Below, one piece after another: positions 18,597-28,093 of a DNA stretch of 64,000 bases (position 1 is the stretch's first letter; every line of letters starts with the position of its first letter). A program made the position numbers and the translations under genes. Origin of the DNA: CBDFHF01 sp965247565. Lineage in GTDB: Bacteria > Pseudomonadota > Gammaproteobacteria > Methylococcales > Methylomonadaceae. The notes beneath the pieces were generated by a model. That model was not told the origin of the DNA. It made no database searches and saw only the letters and a program-made list of their open reading frames with translations. The stretch lies in contig CBDFHF010000003.1 in NCBI GenBank assembly GCA_965247565.1, forward strand, positions 372,001 to 436,000, in the 5' to 3' direction.

Positions 18597-19013
18597 CTAT
18601 TTAAATACCAGTTTGCGCTGAGTTTCAAGTAAATAATCACCTAGTTCATTACTCAAGCGATCAAACTTTATACCATATTGATTGTGCGGCACCCCTAAGA
18701 CTTCCCTTATTATTTTTGCTTTAAGGGTAAACGTTTTGTTATCTTCAAACTTTAGGGTTAAGGTAATTTTTTTGTTAATGCGAAGTTTTTTATTAGTTGA
18801 GATCAACACACCTTTACTGCTAATGTCGATCAACTCAACGATAATATCTTTGCTAAAACCGAAGCCAAAGAAATATATGCTGATTTTGCAGACTGACGCA
18901 GCAATATCTTCCCTTACATAACGCACACCGATGCGCCGGTTTGGTACTTTGACTTTGGAAAAGTCCAAGTCATAATCATCGATGTCTTTTAAGACTGTTT
19001 TATTTTCAGCCAT
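18597..19013 (-). CDS. PilZ domain protein, probable c-di-GMP receptor
   Basis: A 138-residue cytoplasmic protein made up of one PilZ domain. The two binding signatures are visible: an Arg-rich switch NRRIGVRYVR near residues 25-34 (RxxxR) and DISSKG near residue 64 (D/NxSxxG). Both are the residues that hold c-di-GMP in known PilZ proteins. It sits divergently upstream of the PQQ-type ABC cassette. The target it regulates is not evident, but the window also holds a GGDEF/EAL kinase and riboswitch-like leaders, so c-di-GMP signalling is active in this organism. Confidence 0.88.
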   Translation of the reverse strand: MAENKTVLKDIDDYDLDFSKVKVPNRRIGVRYVREDIAASVCKISIYFFGFGFSKDIIVELIDISSKGVLISTNKKLRINKKITLTLKFEDNKTFTLKAKIIREVLGVPHNQYGIKFDRLSNELGDYLLETQRKLVFK

Positions 19014-19178
19014 ATTTGGGTGAGCATATCAGGGTTAAAATAAATTGTACTCGGCATTGCGTATAAACAAATATAGCCGAATGTCACGAGTTTTTTGGTA
19101 ATTTTGGTGAAATGCTTAGCAGAAACAGGTATTGATTCGTTAAAATCAGCTTCGCCACGTATAAAACACAAGGACACC

Positions 19179-20372
19179 ATGCGCTCTAATAAGTTTTCTC
19201 TTTCTTCCGCGATATTGCTTTTTTTTATCGCTCAATTGCTAACAAACGTAGTGTACGCAAAAAAACAACAGCTAGTTACCATCGCTTATTTGTCGCAAGA
19301 GCAAAAAACTCCACCCGCATCATCCAATTTAGATGTTTTTATTCAGAACAAGGGAATCTTGGGGGCAGAACTGGCCATCAGTGATAACAATACGACGGGG
19401 CAGTTTACCAACCAGAAGTTTGCGCTGAAAAAATTCATTGTCCCTGAAAACGTTGATGCTATTGCTATCTTCAATAAAGACATTGCTGGAAAATATTCTC
19501 TGTTGGTAAGCCTGTTGCCCGCAGAACAGGCCATTAAGATGGCCGATTCGGCTGCCGCCAATCAAACATTGTTTCTTGATGCAGCCACCATAGATGATGC
19601 TTTGCGCAACGAACAATGCCGTCAGAATATTCTGCATCTGTTACCGAGTAGAGCTATGCGTGCTGACGCCTTGGCGCAATATATGATGAAAAAACGCTGG
19701 GATAAATGGTTTCTTGTTACAGGTCCTAACCCGGAAGATCGTTTATTTGCTGATGCACTTAAACGAGCGGGAAAACGTTTCGGTATGAAAATTGTTCAGG
19801 AAAAAACCTGGGAACACAGCTTTGATACAAGGCGAACTGCTCAATCTGATGTCGCTGTATTTACTCAGGTAGATGATTACGATGTATTGGTAGTTGCCGA
19901 TGAACAGGGTTTATTTGGGGAGTATCTGGATTATCGCACTTGGAATCCTCGGCCAGTGATTGGCACACAAGGTCTTATTGCTACCGCCTGGCATTCAACT
20001 CATGAACAATGGGGTGCCATTCAAATTCAAAACCGATTTAAAGAACTGGCAGGACGAATAATGACAGAACAGGATTATTCGGCTTATCTGGCGGTCAGAG
20101 CGATTGGCGAAGCTGCGACACGGACAAAGTCAGCTGATCTAAAACCAATTAAAGATTATATGCTAAGTGACCAATTTGCCTTGCAAGGTTATAAAGGTAC
20201 ACCGTTATCGTTCAGAGCTTGGGATGGACAGCTTCGGCAACCCATATTGCTCGCCGCCCCCAGATCGTTAGTGGCAGTCGCGCCGATAGAAGGCTTTCTT
20301 CACCCGAAAACTGAACTGGATACGCTGGGTTATGATCAACCTGAATCACACTGTAAATGGAGTCAACAATGA
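19179..20372 (+). CDS. Substrate-binding protein of PQQ-dependent alcohol dehydrogenase-type ABC system
   Basis: A 397-residue exported periplasmic binding protein of the type I (branched amino-acid-like) fold: signal peptide MRSNKFSLSSAILLF...VYA, then VTIAYLSQEQ, GAELAISDNNTTG, LLPSRAMRADALAQYMMKKRW and KRAGKRFGMKIVQEKTWEH. Its gene neighbours (beta-propeller, ATPase, permease) match the conserved cassette known beside PQQ-dependent alcohol oxidation genes. The start was moved to the ATG at 19179 because it follows AAGGA and begins a clear signal peptide; the frame extends upstream to 19095. Its stop overlaps the next start (ATGA), showing translational coupling. The cargo of the system is not known. 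Confidence 0.85.
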   Translation: MRSNKFSLSSAILLFFIAQLLTNVVYAKKQQLVTIAYLSQEQKTPPASSNLDVFIQNKGILGAELAISDNNTTGQFTNQKFALKKFIVPENVDAIAIFNKDIAGKYSLLVSLLPAEQAIKMADSAAANQTLFLDAATIDDALRNEQCRQNILHLLPSRAMRADALAQYMMKKRWDKWFLVTGPNPEDRLFADALKRAGKRFGMKIVQEKTWEHSFDTRRTAQSDVAVFTQVDDYDVLVVADEQGLFGEYLDYRTWNPRPVIGTQGLIATAWHSTHEQWGAIQIQNRFKELAGRIMTEQDYSAYLAVRAIGEAATRTKSADLKPIKDYMLSDQFALQGYKGTPLSFRAWDGQLRQPILLAAPRSLVAVAPIEGFLHPKTELDTLGYDQPESHCKWSQQ

Positions 20373-21331
20373 AAAAAAAGTTATTGGGATTGTGCTTATC
20401 AATTCTACTAGCAGAACAAGCAAAAGCAGAAACCGTGTTTGTTACCTTGGAAAAAGATAATGCTTTGGCAGTGGTTGATCCAGCTGAAGGCAAACTACTA
20501 AAAACCGTGCCGATAGGCCAACGTCCTAGAGGCATTGCCATAAGCCCGGACAACAAATTTTTATATATTGCGACCAGCGACGAAAACATCATTAAAGTTC
20601 TTGATGCCGACACTTTAAAAGAAATAGGCAAGTTGCCATCCGGCGAAGATCCTGAAACTTTTGCGTTAAATCCTGCTGGCGACAAAATGTACGTGTCGAA
20701 TGAAGACGATAGTCAGGTGACGGTTATTGATGTTGCCAAGAAAAAAGCCATTAAGCAAATTAAAGTGGGAGTAGAGCCAGAAGGCATTACGGTTAGCCCG
20801 GATAACCAATGGGTGATTAGTGCTTCGGAAACCACTAATATGGTGCATTGGATTGATAGTAAAACCAATGCGATTGTTGATAATACCCTAGTCGATCCAA
20901 GACCGCGTGCATTGGGATTTACTGCGGATAGTCAGCAATTGTGGGTAACTTCAGAAATGGCTGGAACTTTAATGATTCTGGATAGCAAAACCAAGCAAAT
21001 CATTAAAAATATTAGCTTTTCTATTCCGGGCGTGACGTCTGAAAAAATTCAGCCCGTTGGCGTGGTGATCGATAAAGACAGAAAACGAGGCTATGTGGCG
21101 TTAGGTCCGGCAAACCGGGTAGCGGTAATCAACGCCCAAACCTTTGAAGTGGAAAATTACTTGTTAGTCGGCCAACGTGTGTGGAATCTGGCTTTTTCGC
21201 CCGATCAAAAAAGGCTGTACAGCACAAACGGTGTGAGTAACGATATTTCTCTTATCGACTTGGAAAACCAAAAAGTGACCAAATCCGTTGCCGTCGGCAC
21301 TTACCCTTGGGGTGTCGCAGTAAAACCATGA
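20369..21331 (+). CDS. YVTN-type beta-propeller protein, PQQ-dependent catabolism associated
   Basis: A 320-residue periplasmic beta-propeller: signal peptide MKKKLLGLCLSILLAEQAKA, then about seven repeats with LAVVDPAEGKLLKTVPIGQRPRG, MYVSNEDDSQVTVIDV and RLYSTNGVSNDISLIDL, the form of YVTN propellers. The repeat SPDN/SPDQ at blade ends is clear. The start at 20369 overlaps the previous stop (ATGA) and follows GGAG. Together with the flanking genes it forms the PQQ-associated ABC cassette. It may act as a scaffold or ligand-handling partner in the periplasm (inference). Confidence 0.87.
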   Translation: MKKKLLGLCLSILLAEQAKAETVFVTLEKDNALAVVDPAEGKLLKTVPIGQRPRGIAISPDNKFLYIATSDENIIKVLDADTLKEIGKLPSGEDPETFALNPAGDKMYVSNEDDSQVTVIDVAKKKAIKQIKVGVEPEGITVSPDNQWVISASETTNMVHWIDSKTNAIVDNTLVDPRPRALGFTADSQQLWVTSEMAGTLMILDSKTKQIIKNISFSIPGVTSEKIQPVGVVIDKDRKRGYVALGPANRVAVINAQTFEVENYLLVGQRVWNLAFSPDQKRLYSTNGVSNDISLIDLENQKVTKSVAVGTYPWGVAVKP

Positions 21332-22068
21332 GTTCAGCTACCGCTTTATCCATTGAAAATTTAAGCTTTTCCTATAGCGGCAAAAAAGCGTTAAATCAGA
21401 TCGCTTTCCAAATTAAAGCGGGGGAATGTACTTTATTGTTGGGTCCGAACGGAGCGGGCAAAAGCACCTTGTTTGCATTGATTACCCGTTTATATGATAG
21501 CCATGAAGGTCGTATCGAATTATGCGGGTTTGATGTCAAGCGTCAAACCCGAAAAGCCTTAGCTAAACTGGGCGTGGTTTTCCAGCAAACTACTTTGGAT
21601 ATGGATATGTCCGTGCAACAAAACCTGGGTTATCACGCCGCTCTGCACGGCATGGGAGGCAAGCAGGCCAAGCAAAGAATTCAGGAAGAGTTGGAGCGTT
21701 TGAATATGTACGAACGTCGTTTTGAGAAAATTCGTCAGCTCAACGGTGGACATAGACGCCGGGTCGAAATCGCCAGGGCCTTGCTGCATAAACCATCTCT
21801 GCTATTATTAGATGAGCCTACGGTAGGTTTAGATGTACCAAGTCGGCAAGCCATCGTTGATTATGTGCATCAATTAGTGACAGAACAGCAATTGGCGGTG
21901 TTATGGGCAAGCCATTTAATGGATGAGATTTACCCAGAAGATCATCTCATCATATTAAGCAAGGGCGAGATAAAAGCCAATGGCAACGTAACAGAGGTTT
22001 TACAAACCACTCACAGCTCCGATGTAAAAGCAGCGTTTTACAGTTTAACGCAAGGGGCCCAGGCGTGA
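21328..22068 (+). CDS. ABC transporter ATP-binding protein of the PQQ-associated cassette
   Basis: A 246-residue ATPase with Walker A GPNGAGKST, Q-loop near VVFQQTTLD, signature RQLNGGHRRRVEIARA, Walker B LLLLDEPTVGLD and an H-loop His in WASHLMDE. The signature reads LNGGH instead of LSGGQ, a variant seen in the PQQ-associated and related ABC-2 systems. It energises the permease that follows. The start was set at 21328 (ATGA overlap with the propeller stop) rather than the frame's upstream limit at 21307, because translation coupling fits the cassette. Confidence 0.88.
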   Translation: MSSATALSIENLSFSYSGKKALNQIAFQIKAGECTLLLGPNGAGKSTLFALITRLYDSHEGRIELCGFDVKRQTRKALAKLGVVFQQTTLDMDMSVQQNLGYHAALHGMGGKQAKQRIQEELERLNMYERRFEKIRQLNGGHRRRVEIARALLHKPSLLLLDEPTVGLDVPSRQAIVDYVHQLVTEQQLAVLWASHLMDEIYPEDHLIILSKGEIKANGNVTEVLQTTHSSDVKAAFYSLTQGAQA

Positions 22069-22868
22069 ATTTAATTCATTATTGGCGCGCCATGTGGGGG
22101 ATTATTGGTCGTGAACTTGGGCGATTTGTTACACAGCGTGAGCGGTTTATTTCCGCTTTAGTGAGACCATTAGTTTGGTTGTTTGTATTTGCAGCGGGGT
22201 TTAGAGCCTCTTTAGGGCTGGCGATTACGCCACCCTATGAAACTTATATTATGTATGAAGTCTACATTACGCCGGGTTTAATCGGGATGATTCAACTGTT
22301 TAACGGCATGCAAAGTTCCTTGTCCATGGTCTATGACCGGGAAATGGGCAGTATGCGCATTTTAATGGTGTGCCCTTTGCCTCGCTGGTTTTTATTGCTG
22401 AGTAAGTTAATGGCCGGTACCGGTGTATCCATTTTGCAGGTGTATGTTTTTTTAGCCATCGCCTGGTTTTATGACATTCAAGCGCCTTGGCAAGGATACA
22501 TAGCGATTGTACCGGCCTTGATCTTGTCCGGCTTAATGCTAGGTGCGCTGGGTTTATTGTTGTCATCCTTTATCAAGCAACTAGAAAATTTTGCCGGAGT
22601 TATGAATTTTGTGATTTTCCCAATGTTTTTTATGTCCACAGCGCTTTACCCTTTATGGAAAATCAAAGAGTCTAGCGCTGTCTTGCATCAATTGGCCAGT
22701 TTCAATCCTTTTTCTCAAGCAGTCGAAATGATTCGGTTTGCGCTTTATGGTCAGTTTAACCAGTACGCTTTCTTCTATACGCTAGCGGCATTTATTATTT
22801 TTATGGCTGCCGCCATTGTGGGCTATAACCCGGGCAAAGGTATGATGATGCGGAAGGGTGGGGGTTAA
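22065..22868 (+). CDS. ABC-2 type permease of the PQQ-associated cassette
   Basis: A 267-residue inner-membrane permease with six hydrophobic segments and the ABC-2 features RFISALVRPLVWLFVFAAGF, LIGMIQLFNGMQSSLSMVYDREMGSMRILMVCPLPR and FNPFSQAVEMIRFALYGQF. ABC-2 exporters usually move lipids, polysaccharides or drugs outward. The GTG start at 22065 overlaps the TGA of the ATPase gene. It is the last gene of the four-gene cassette; no clear terminator follows. Confidence 0.87.
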   Translation: MNLIHYWRAMWGIIGRELGRFVTQRERFISALVRPLVWLFVFAAGFRASLGLAITPPYETYIMYEVYITPGLIGMIQLFNGMQSSLSMVYDREMGSMRILMVCPLPRWFLLLSKLMAGTGVSILQVYVFLAIAWFYDIQAPWQGYIAIVPALILSGLMLGALGLLLSSFIKQLENFAGVMNFVIFPMFFMSTALYPLWKIKESSAVLHQLASFNPFSQAVEMIRFALYGQFNQYAFFYTLAAFIIFMAAAIVGYNPGKGMMMRKGGG

Positions 22869-23087
22869 AACCAACAATCAGCTTATAGGCATACATTAAC
22901 AAATAATTAATGTTGTCTTGATAGGGTCACCATGTAAGGAGAATTGATTCAGTTTTCAGTCAGTTTTTTAAAATAGACTCATTTCACGACTAGAATTAAA
23001 ACTCTAATAATAAAATTCAGCATTCACAAGAATCATAAAAGCCCTTATTCATTAAGTAAATATGACCAAAACACGCTCGGTGAACAT

Positions 23088-24647
23088 GTGAAGAATTCTT
23101 TTTTTCTGGTTATTCCGGTACAAGAGACCAATTTTTTGCGCCTCAAGGATTTTGAAGAAAAAGCCTTGCAACAATGGGTTGATGAATTACCTACAGCTAA
23201 TCCAGAATTAGCGACGCGACTAATCCATGATTTCTTAACTCGCTTTAACGCCCTGGAAATGGGATTTCAGTTAAGACTGGACACTTTAGAAATTTTACGA
23301 TCCAGCGTTCTGGTTATTGAGGATTATTTACGTTCAAAACTCATTAACATAGGCTTTCCAAAAGACGAAGAGGACATAAATTACTTTAACGTTCTAGTGT
23401 CAATTGAGAAAGAGTTTACTATTGCTTATTGGACAGCGCTTAAAGAATTGACTCGTCGCAGCGTTAGCTGGTTTAAAGGAAAACAAGCAGCGCTGGCCAT
23501 GCAACGTACTATCAAAGGTTTAAGTAGTATTGTAGTCAGTCATTTTATTATGGGTATGGCTATTCCCGACTGGGTTTGGATAGATTTGCATTCTCTCTAT
23601 AAATTGAGTGTCAAAATCAACAAAGACACCACAAAAGTGGCTAATGAGCCCATGAGTGCCGCCAAGGCAAGCTCGCCAGAGGAGTGTTATCAGCAAATTT
23701 TATTATTGAGCTTGGCTTTACCAATCGGCTTAATGCAAAAAGAAATTTTGCTAGTCTATGACTTTATTGAAACATTGGGCGCAGTAGTAAAACTGAAAAA
23801 TACGCCGGTCATTGGGCAAGCAGTGCAGTGTATTGTTTTGTCGGATGAAGATAAACCGCCTTTTTTCCAAACTGAAGTTAAAGCCTCACCTGAGCCTTAT
23901 AGGTTTTATCTGGACTTGTCTAAGCTATACAAGGCTATCAAGCAAAAAATCAAATCAACCAGTAAATCCGAGGCTCGTTTTAGCTCAATACACAAATCAA
24001 GGGATAAAAACCTAAAGCCATCTGGCGAATTATTAGATTACCTAGAAAAAAGGTGGCAAGGCACAGAACTGCGTAGTACGCCAATTTTTACTGATAGGTT
24101 AGACCGATATATAGCGGTAGGGTTTGAATCCACTTACAAACTCCAAAGTGCTTTAGAACCGGATACCAACAAAGATCTTGAATATTTGGTGCAATCCGAA
24201 TCTGATCGAACGCTTTCTTGTGTTTTCAATAAACCGGGAGTGCTATCTGTAGGGAGTTTAATCAGTTTTAGAAAAACCGATGTTCCTGAATACAAACGCG
24301 CCCTGGGTATTGTTAATGAAGTGATTGTAGACAATCAAAATGGCAAGATCAGCTTCGGTATCCAATTACTCGCCAAGCAGTCTATTGTAGTCACCTATAG
24401 CTATCTCGACGCGCCGGGTCAGGCCATGTCTCATCGCGCCTTGCTTTACAGTGTAAAAGATGAAAAAGGCGAAAACAGTTATTTAATCACCGACACTAGT
24501 TTGCTAAATGATAACGACATTATTCGCATGTTGATGGGCAATGAGGTATTTCCGGTTGCGTTGAATAATAAAAAAAATATTGGTCTAGGCTATTGGCAAT
24601 ACGAATGTCGGCGCATTATGGATACGGGCAAATTACCGCAAATTTGA
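23088..24647 (+). CDS. Large protein of unknown function, possible c-di-GMP-related family
   Basis: A 519-residue cytoplasmic protein without signal peptide or membrane segments. The first 260 residues are mostly helical (EEKALQQWVDELP, ATRLIHDFLTRFNAL), and the last 150 look beta-rich (SVGSLISFRKTDVP, ALGIVNEVIVDNQNGKISFGIQLLAKQSI). The helical start and the GSLISFR...ALGIVNEV...GIQLLA core recall a betaproteobacterial family whose C-terminus has a PilZ-like barrel, but the diagnostic RxxxR and DxSxxG motifs are not seen. The start is a GTG at 23088 without a strong ribosome-binding site, so the true N-terminus is uncertain. It stands between the PQQ cassette and feoABC. Confidence 0.6.
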   Translation: MKNSFFLVIPVQETNFLRLKDFEEKALQQWVDELPTANPELATRLIHDFLTRFNALEMGFQLRLDTLEILRSSVLVIEDYLRSKLINIGFPKDEEDINYFNVLVSIEKEFTIAYWTALKELTRRSVSWFKGKQAALAMQRTIKGLSSIVVSHFIMGMAIPDWVWIDLHSLYKLSVKINKDTTKVANEPMSAAKASSPEECYQQILLLSLALPIGLMQKEILLVYDFIETLGAVVKLKNTPVIGQAVQCIVLSDEDKPPFFQTEVKASPEPYRFYLDLSKLYKAIKQKIKSTSKSEARFSSIHKSRDKNLKPSGELLDYLEKRWQGTELRSTPIFTDRLDRYIAVGFESTYKLQSALEPDTNKDLEYLVQSESDRTLSCVFNKPGVLSVGSLISFRKTDVPEYKRALGIVNEVIVDNQNGKISFGIQLLAKQSIVVTYSYLDAPGQAMSHRALLYSVKDEKGENSYLITDTSLLNDNDIIRMLMGNEVFPVALNNKKNIGLGYWQYECRRIMDTGKLPQI

Positions 24648-24653
24648 TAAAGA

Positions 24654-24704
24654 TTGTAAGCAAGTAAAACTGTGTTATATTGATCATTAATGAGAACCAT
24701 TATT
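24654..24704 (+). promoter_or_regulatory. feoABC promoter with Fur box
   Basis: A probable sigma-70 promoter (TTGTAA at 24654, 16-base spacer, TATATT at 24676) is overlapped downstream by ATTAATGAGAACCATTATT (24686-24704), a close match to the 19-bp Fur box (GATAATGATAATCATTATC). Iron-loaded Fur here would block feo transcription, which fits an iron-uptake operon. Confidence 0.8.
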
Positions 24705-24744
24705 AATTAGTATTACCCTTTAACCTGCTTTCAGAGCGTGTTCC

Positions 24745-24978
24745 ATGTCCATTAGCTTAAAAAACCTTGCGGTCGGCGACTTAGGAAAAATTGTTGGCTT
24801 CGACAAATCAGGAAAAGCCTACCGAAAGCGCTTGTTAGCTATGGGTTTAACACCCGGCACCCCATTTAGCGTAACCCGTTTTGCTCCTATGGGTGACCCT
24901 GTAGAAATCAAACTACGCGGATTTTCTCTAACGCTACGCAGAGATGAGGCCGCAGTTTTACTTATAGAGAAAATCTAA
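24745..24978 (+). CDS. feoA: Ferrous iron transport protein A
   Basis: A 77-residue cytoplasmic SH3-like protein with the FeoA features LKNLAVGDLGKIVGF, RKRLLAMGLTPGTPFSV and APMGDPVEIKLRGFSLTLRRDEA. FeoA supports FeoB in Fe(II) uptake. The gene lies behind a Fur box and its stop overlaps the feoB start by one base, so the two are coupled. Confidence 0.95.
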   Translation: MSISLKNLAVGDLGKIVGFDKSGKAYRKRLLAMGLTPGTPFSVTRFAPMGDPVEIKLRGFSLTLRRDEAAVLLIEKI

Positions 24979-27317
24979 TGAAACCTCAATTTACCGTAGG
25001 CGTTGTCGGCAACCCTAACTGCGGTAAAACCACTTTGTTTAACGCATTGACCGGCGCAAGACAGCATGTCGGCAATTGGCCCGGAGTTACTGTTGAGAAG
25101 AAAACCGGCGAATATACTTTTGATAACGCAACTATCGAATTAGTCGATTTACCCGGTACCTACTCACTCGAAGCTGCGGATGACCAAGTCTCCTTAGATG
25201 AGAAAGTCGCTCGCGATTATGTGGCATCCAAACAGGCCGATCTCATTATCAATATTGTTGATGCTTCAAACATTGAGCGTAATCTGTACTTAACATCCCA
25301 GCTAATCGAGATGCGGGTGCCGATGATGTTGGTACTGAATATGATGGATGCTGTTAAAAAGCGGGGCATAAAAATTGACACCGACGCAATCGCCGCGCAA
25401 TTGGGCTGTCCGGTTCTTGCTATCAGCGCCTCAACAAAGCAAGGCATTGAAAAGTTAAAGGCAACTATTAATGCTTGCGTCATCAGCAAACCTATATCTT
25501 CGGCAACCATCCCTTATGCGCCCGCACTTGAACACGCAATTAGCGAGATTTCATCTTTATTAACCGGTGTTGCAGCAGTAAATAATTGTGATCGACGCTG
25601 GTTGGCTGTCAGGTTGCTCGAAGACGATACCTTAGCCAAGCACATTGCAGGGACATCTTTTGCCACAAAAGTCAGTCAATTGCAGCAACAGGTTGAAACT
25701 GAAACTAATGATGAAATCGATATTCTTGCCGCGGATGCCCGTTATGGGTTTGTCAATGAATTAACACACCATGCGGTTTGTAAACTAAACGAAGTTAGTC
25801 GGCACACCACCGATAAAATTGATAGTGTGGTGTTAAACCGTTTTATGGGGATTCCCGTTTTTCTGCTGGTTATGTACACCATGTTTATGTTCACCATAAA
25901 CGTGGGCAGCGCTTTTGTGGATTTTTTTGATCAGCTGGTCGGCGCGTTACTCGTTGATGGCTTAACAAATTTATTGACCTATTTGGCGTGGCCGGAGTGG
26001 TTAACCGTGCTGGTTGCCAATGGCATCGGAGGCGGTATTCAGGTAGTTTCTACTTTTATACCTATCGTGGGCTTTTTGTTTATGTTTTTATCAGCGCTCG
26101 AAGATTCCGGTTATATGGCCAGAGCCGCATTCGTTATGGATCGATTTATGCGCATGATCGGTCTACCAGGTAAATCATTTGTTCCGATGATCGTTGGCTT
26201 TGGCTGTAATGTACCGGCCATTATGGCAACCAGAACCCTGGATAACCAACGCGACCGCATTTTAACCAACTTGATGAATCCATTCATGTCTTGTGGCGCA
26301 AGATTGCCTGTTTACGCTTTGTTCGCAGCCGCATTTTTTCCGGTCGGTGGGCAAAATCTGGTATTCGGCTTATATCTATTGGGCATTGCAGTAGCCGTCA
26401 TTACCGGCCTGATTATGCGTCATACCCTATTTAAAGGGGAGTCAGCACCTTTCATTATGGAACTACCTGCCTATCATATGCCCACGGTTAGCGGAGTATT
26501 TCTTAGAACCTGGGATCGTCTGAAATCGTTTCTCATCAATGCAGGCAAAGTCATCGTCCCTATGGTGCTGGTACTCAACTTTTTGAATGCATTGGGCACA
26601 GATGGTAGCTTTGGGCAAGAAAATAGCAATAAATCGGTATTAAGCGCTATTGGTCGTAGCCTGACTCCGACTTTTGAACCCATGGGAATCAGCAATGACA
26701 ATTGGCCAGCAACTGTTGGTATTTTTACCGGTGTACTGGCTAAAGAAGCAGTAGTTGGTACGTTGGACGCGCTATATAGCCAGATGGCAAACGCAAGCAA
26801 TCAGTCCGCTGAGGTTACGCCATTTAACATTAACAATGCTTTGGTTAGTGCTTGGCTAACTGTGCCAAACAATTTAGCAAAAGTAGCTGATAATATTTTA
26901 GATCCGCTGGGCCTCAATATTGGTTCTGTTGATGATCTTAAAGCAGCGGCTGAGGAACAATCTGTTAACAGCGCCACATTTGCGGCTATGCAAAAGAGTT
27001 TTACCGGTCAAGCTGGTGCATTTGCCTATTTACTATTTATTTTATTGTATGCACCGTGCGTTGCAGCCACCGCAGCCATTTACCGCGAAACCACATTGAG
27101 CTGGACGGTATTCGTAGTCTGCTGGACCACCGGTATTGCTTACATGACGGCCACAATTTTTTATCAAATAATGACTTTCAGTGATCACCCTGAATACTCA
27201 TTATTTTGGATCAGCACCCTACTCACCGCGTTCTTGCTTACTCTATTCGGATTATGGTTGCTAGGTAAAAACAGTTCTAGCAAACACAGTCAGGAGTCTA
27301 TCAATGATATTGTCTGA
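24978..27317 (+). CDS. feoB: Ferrous iron transport GTPase permease FeoB
   Basis: A 779-residue Fe(II) transporter. The N-terminal G domain has G1 GNPNCGKTT (residues 11-19), switch region NWPGVTVE, G3 DLPGTYSL and G4 NMMD. The membrane part begins near residue 285 and has the two Gate-type segments including EDSGYMARAAF and GFGCNVPAIMATRTL with its Cys. The length is typical of gammaproteobacterial FeoB (773 in E. coli). It is placed in the classic feoA-feoB-feoC order and is probably Fur-repressed. Confidence 0.97.
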   Translation: MKPQFTVGVVGNPNCGKTTLFNALTGARQHVGNWPGVTVEKKTGEYTFDNATIELVDLPGTYSLEAADDQVSLDEKVARDYVASKQADLIINIVDASNIERNLYLTSQLIEMRVPMMLVLNMMDAVKKRGIKIDTDAIAAQLGCPVLAISASTKQGIEKLKATINACVISKPISSATIPYAPALEHAISEISSLLTGVAAVNNCDRRWLAVRLLEDDTLAKHIAGTSFATKVSQLQQQVETETNDEIDILAADARYGFVNELTHHAVCKLNEVSRHTTDKIDSVVLNRFMGIPVFLLVMYTMFMFTINVGSAFVDFFDQLVGALLVDGLTNLLTYLAWPEWLTVLVANGIGGGIQVVSTFIPIVGFLFMFLSALEDSGYMARAAFVMDRFMRMIGLPGKSFVPMIVGFGCNVPAIMATRTLDNQRDRILTNLMNPFMSCGARLPVYALFAAAFFPVGGQNLVFGLYLLGIAVAVITGLIMRHTLFKGESAPFIMELPAYHMPTVSGVFLRTWDRLKSFLINAGKVIVPMVLVLNFLNALGTDGSFGQENSNKSVLSAIGRSLTPTFEPMGISNDNWPATVGIFTGVLAKEAVVGTLDALYSQMANASNQSAEVTPFNINNALVSAWLTVPNNLAKVADNILDPLGLNIGSVDDLKAAAEEQSVNSATFAAMQKSFTGQAGAFAYLLFILLYAPCVAATAAIYRETTLSWTVFVVCWTTGIAYMTATIFYQIMTFSDHPEYSLFWISTLLTAFLLTLFGLWLLGKNSSSKHSQESINDIV

Positions 27318-27528
27318 TCTACGTGACTACTTAAAACAACAGCATCGCGCGTCTCTGGCCGATTTAGTCATGCATTTTGACTTAGATGCCGAGGCTTTAC
27401 GCGGCATGCTACACAAATGGATCAGTAAGGGCAAAGTTAGCAAGATGCCAAAAGAAAACGCCTGTGGCACCAGTTGCTGCAAATGTGATCCGAATTTGAC
27501 TGAAATTTATGAGTGGCGTGATCAATAG
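27304..27528 (+). CDS. feoC: FeoC-like small protein
   Basis: A 74-residue winged-helix protein: LSDLRDYLKQQHRASLADLVMHFDLDAEALRGMLHKWISKGKVSKM is the FeoC DNA-binding-like fold, followed by a Cys cluster CGTSCCKCD, the place of the iron-sulfur site in enteric FeoC. It overlaps the end of feoB by 14 bases and closes the operon. It is thought to act as regulator or stabiliser of FeoB. Confidence 0.85.
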   Translation: MILSDLRDYLKQQHRASLADLVMHFDLDAEALRGMLHKWISKGKVSKMPKENACGTSCCKCDPNLTEIYEWRDQ

Positions 27529-27695
27529 AATCGCCAATACCTGCTCATTGCCTCAATTCCGACAGACCATAAAAAATTGCCGAGTTGCCTGCTAGGTGTT
27601 ACCCCTTTAAAATAGCTGCGAATTTAAACTAATCAACTTGATCGAATTTTATAGCAGGGTGGCATTGCCACTTACAGACGCAGCCGGGTAATCAT

Positions 27696-28073
27696 ATGCC
27701 GCAAAAAAAGCCACCAGTCGATAAAGACAAATTGAATCAGATTGTTACCGATGCCCGCCGTAATCAGGAACTACGAGAACAATCTTATCGTGGCCAGGCA
27801 CTGAAGCTATATCCGTGGATTTGCGGGCGTTGCGCTCGTGAATTTACCCACAAGACACTCGTGGAATTGACAGTTCACCATAAAGATCATAATCACGACA
27901 ATAATCCCGCTGATGGTAGTAACTGGGAATTGTTGTGCTTATATTGTCACGATAATGAACACTCAAGATATGAAGAAGCCCGTTTCGGTAACTCGAAAGC
28001 CACCAAGGAAAACAGCCCACTTGCAACGCATAATCCATTTGCCGATCTAAAATCTTTGTTAAATAAAAAATAA
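27696..28073 (+). CDS. yajD: HNH nuclease family protein YajD
   Basis: A 125-residue HNH-fold protein closely like E. coli YajD. Zn-ligand pairs CGRC and CLYC flank the HNH core LTVHHKDHNHDNNPADGSNWELLCLYCHDNEHS, and the C-terminal NPFADLKSLLNKK end is also shared. The family's biological role is not established; it is a putative nuclease. It has its own ribosome-binding region and is convergent with rnhA. Confidence 0.92.
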   Translation: MPQKKPPVDKDKLNQIVTDARRNQELREQSYRGQALKLYPWICGRCAREFTHKTLVELTVHHKDHNHDNNPADGSNWELLCLYCHDNEHSRYEEARFGNSKATKENSPLATHNPFADLKSLLNKK

Positions 28074-28093
28074 GCTACAACATTGGGGCAAAT

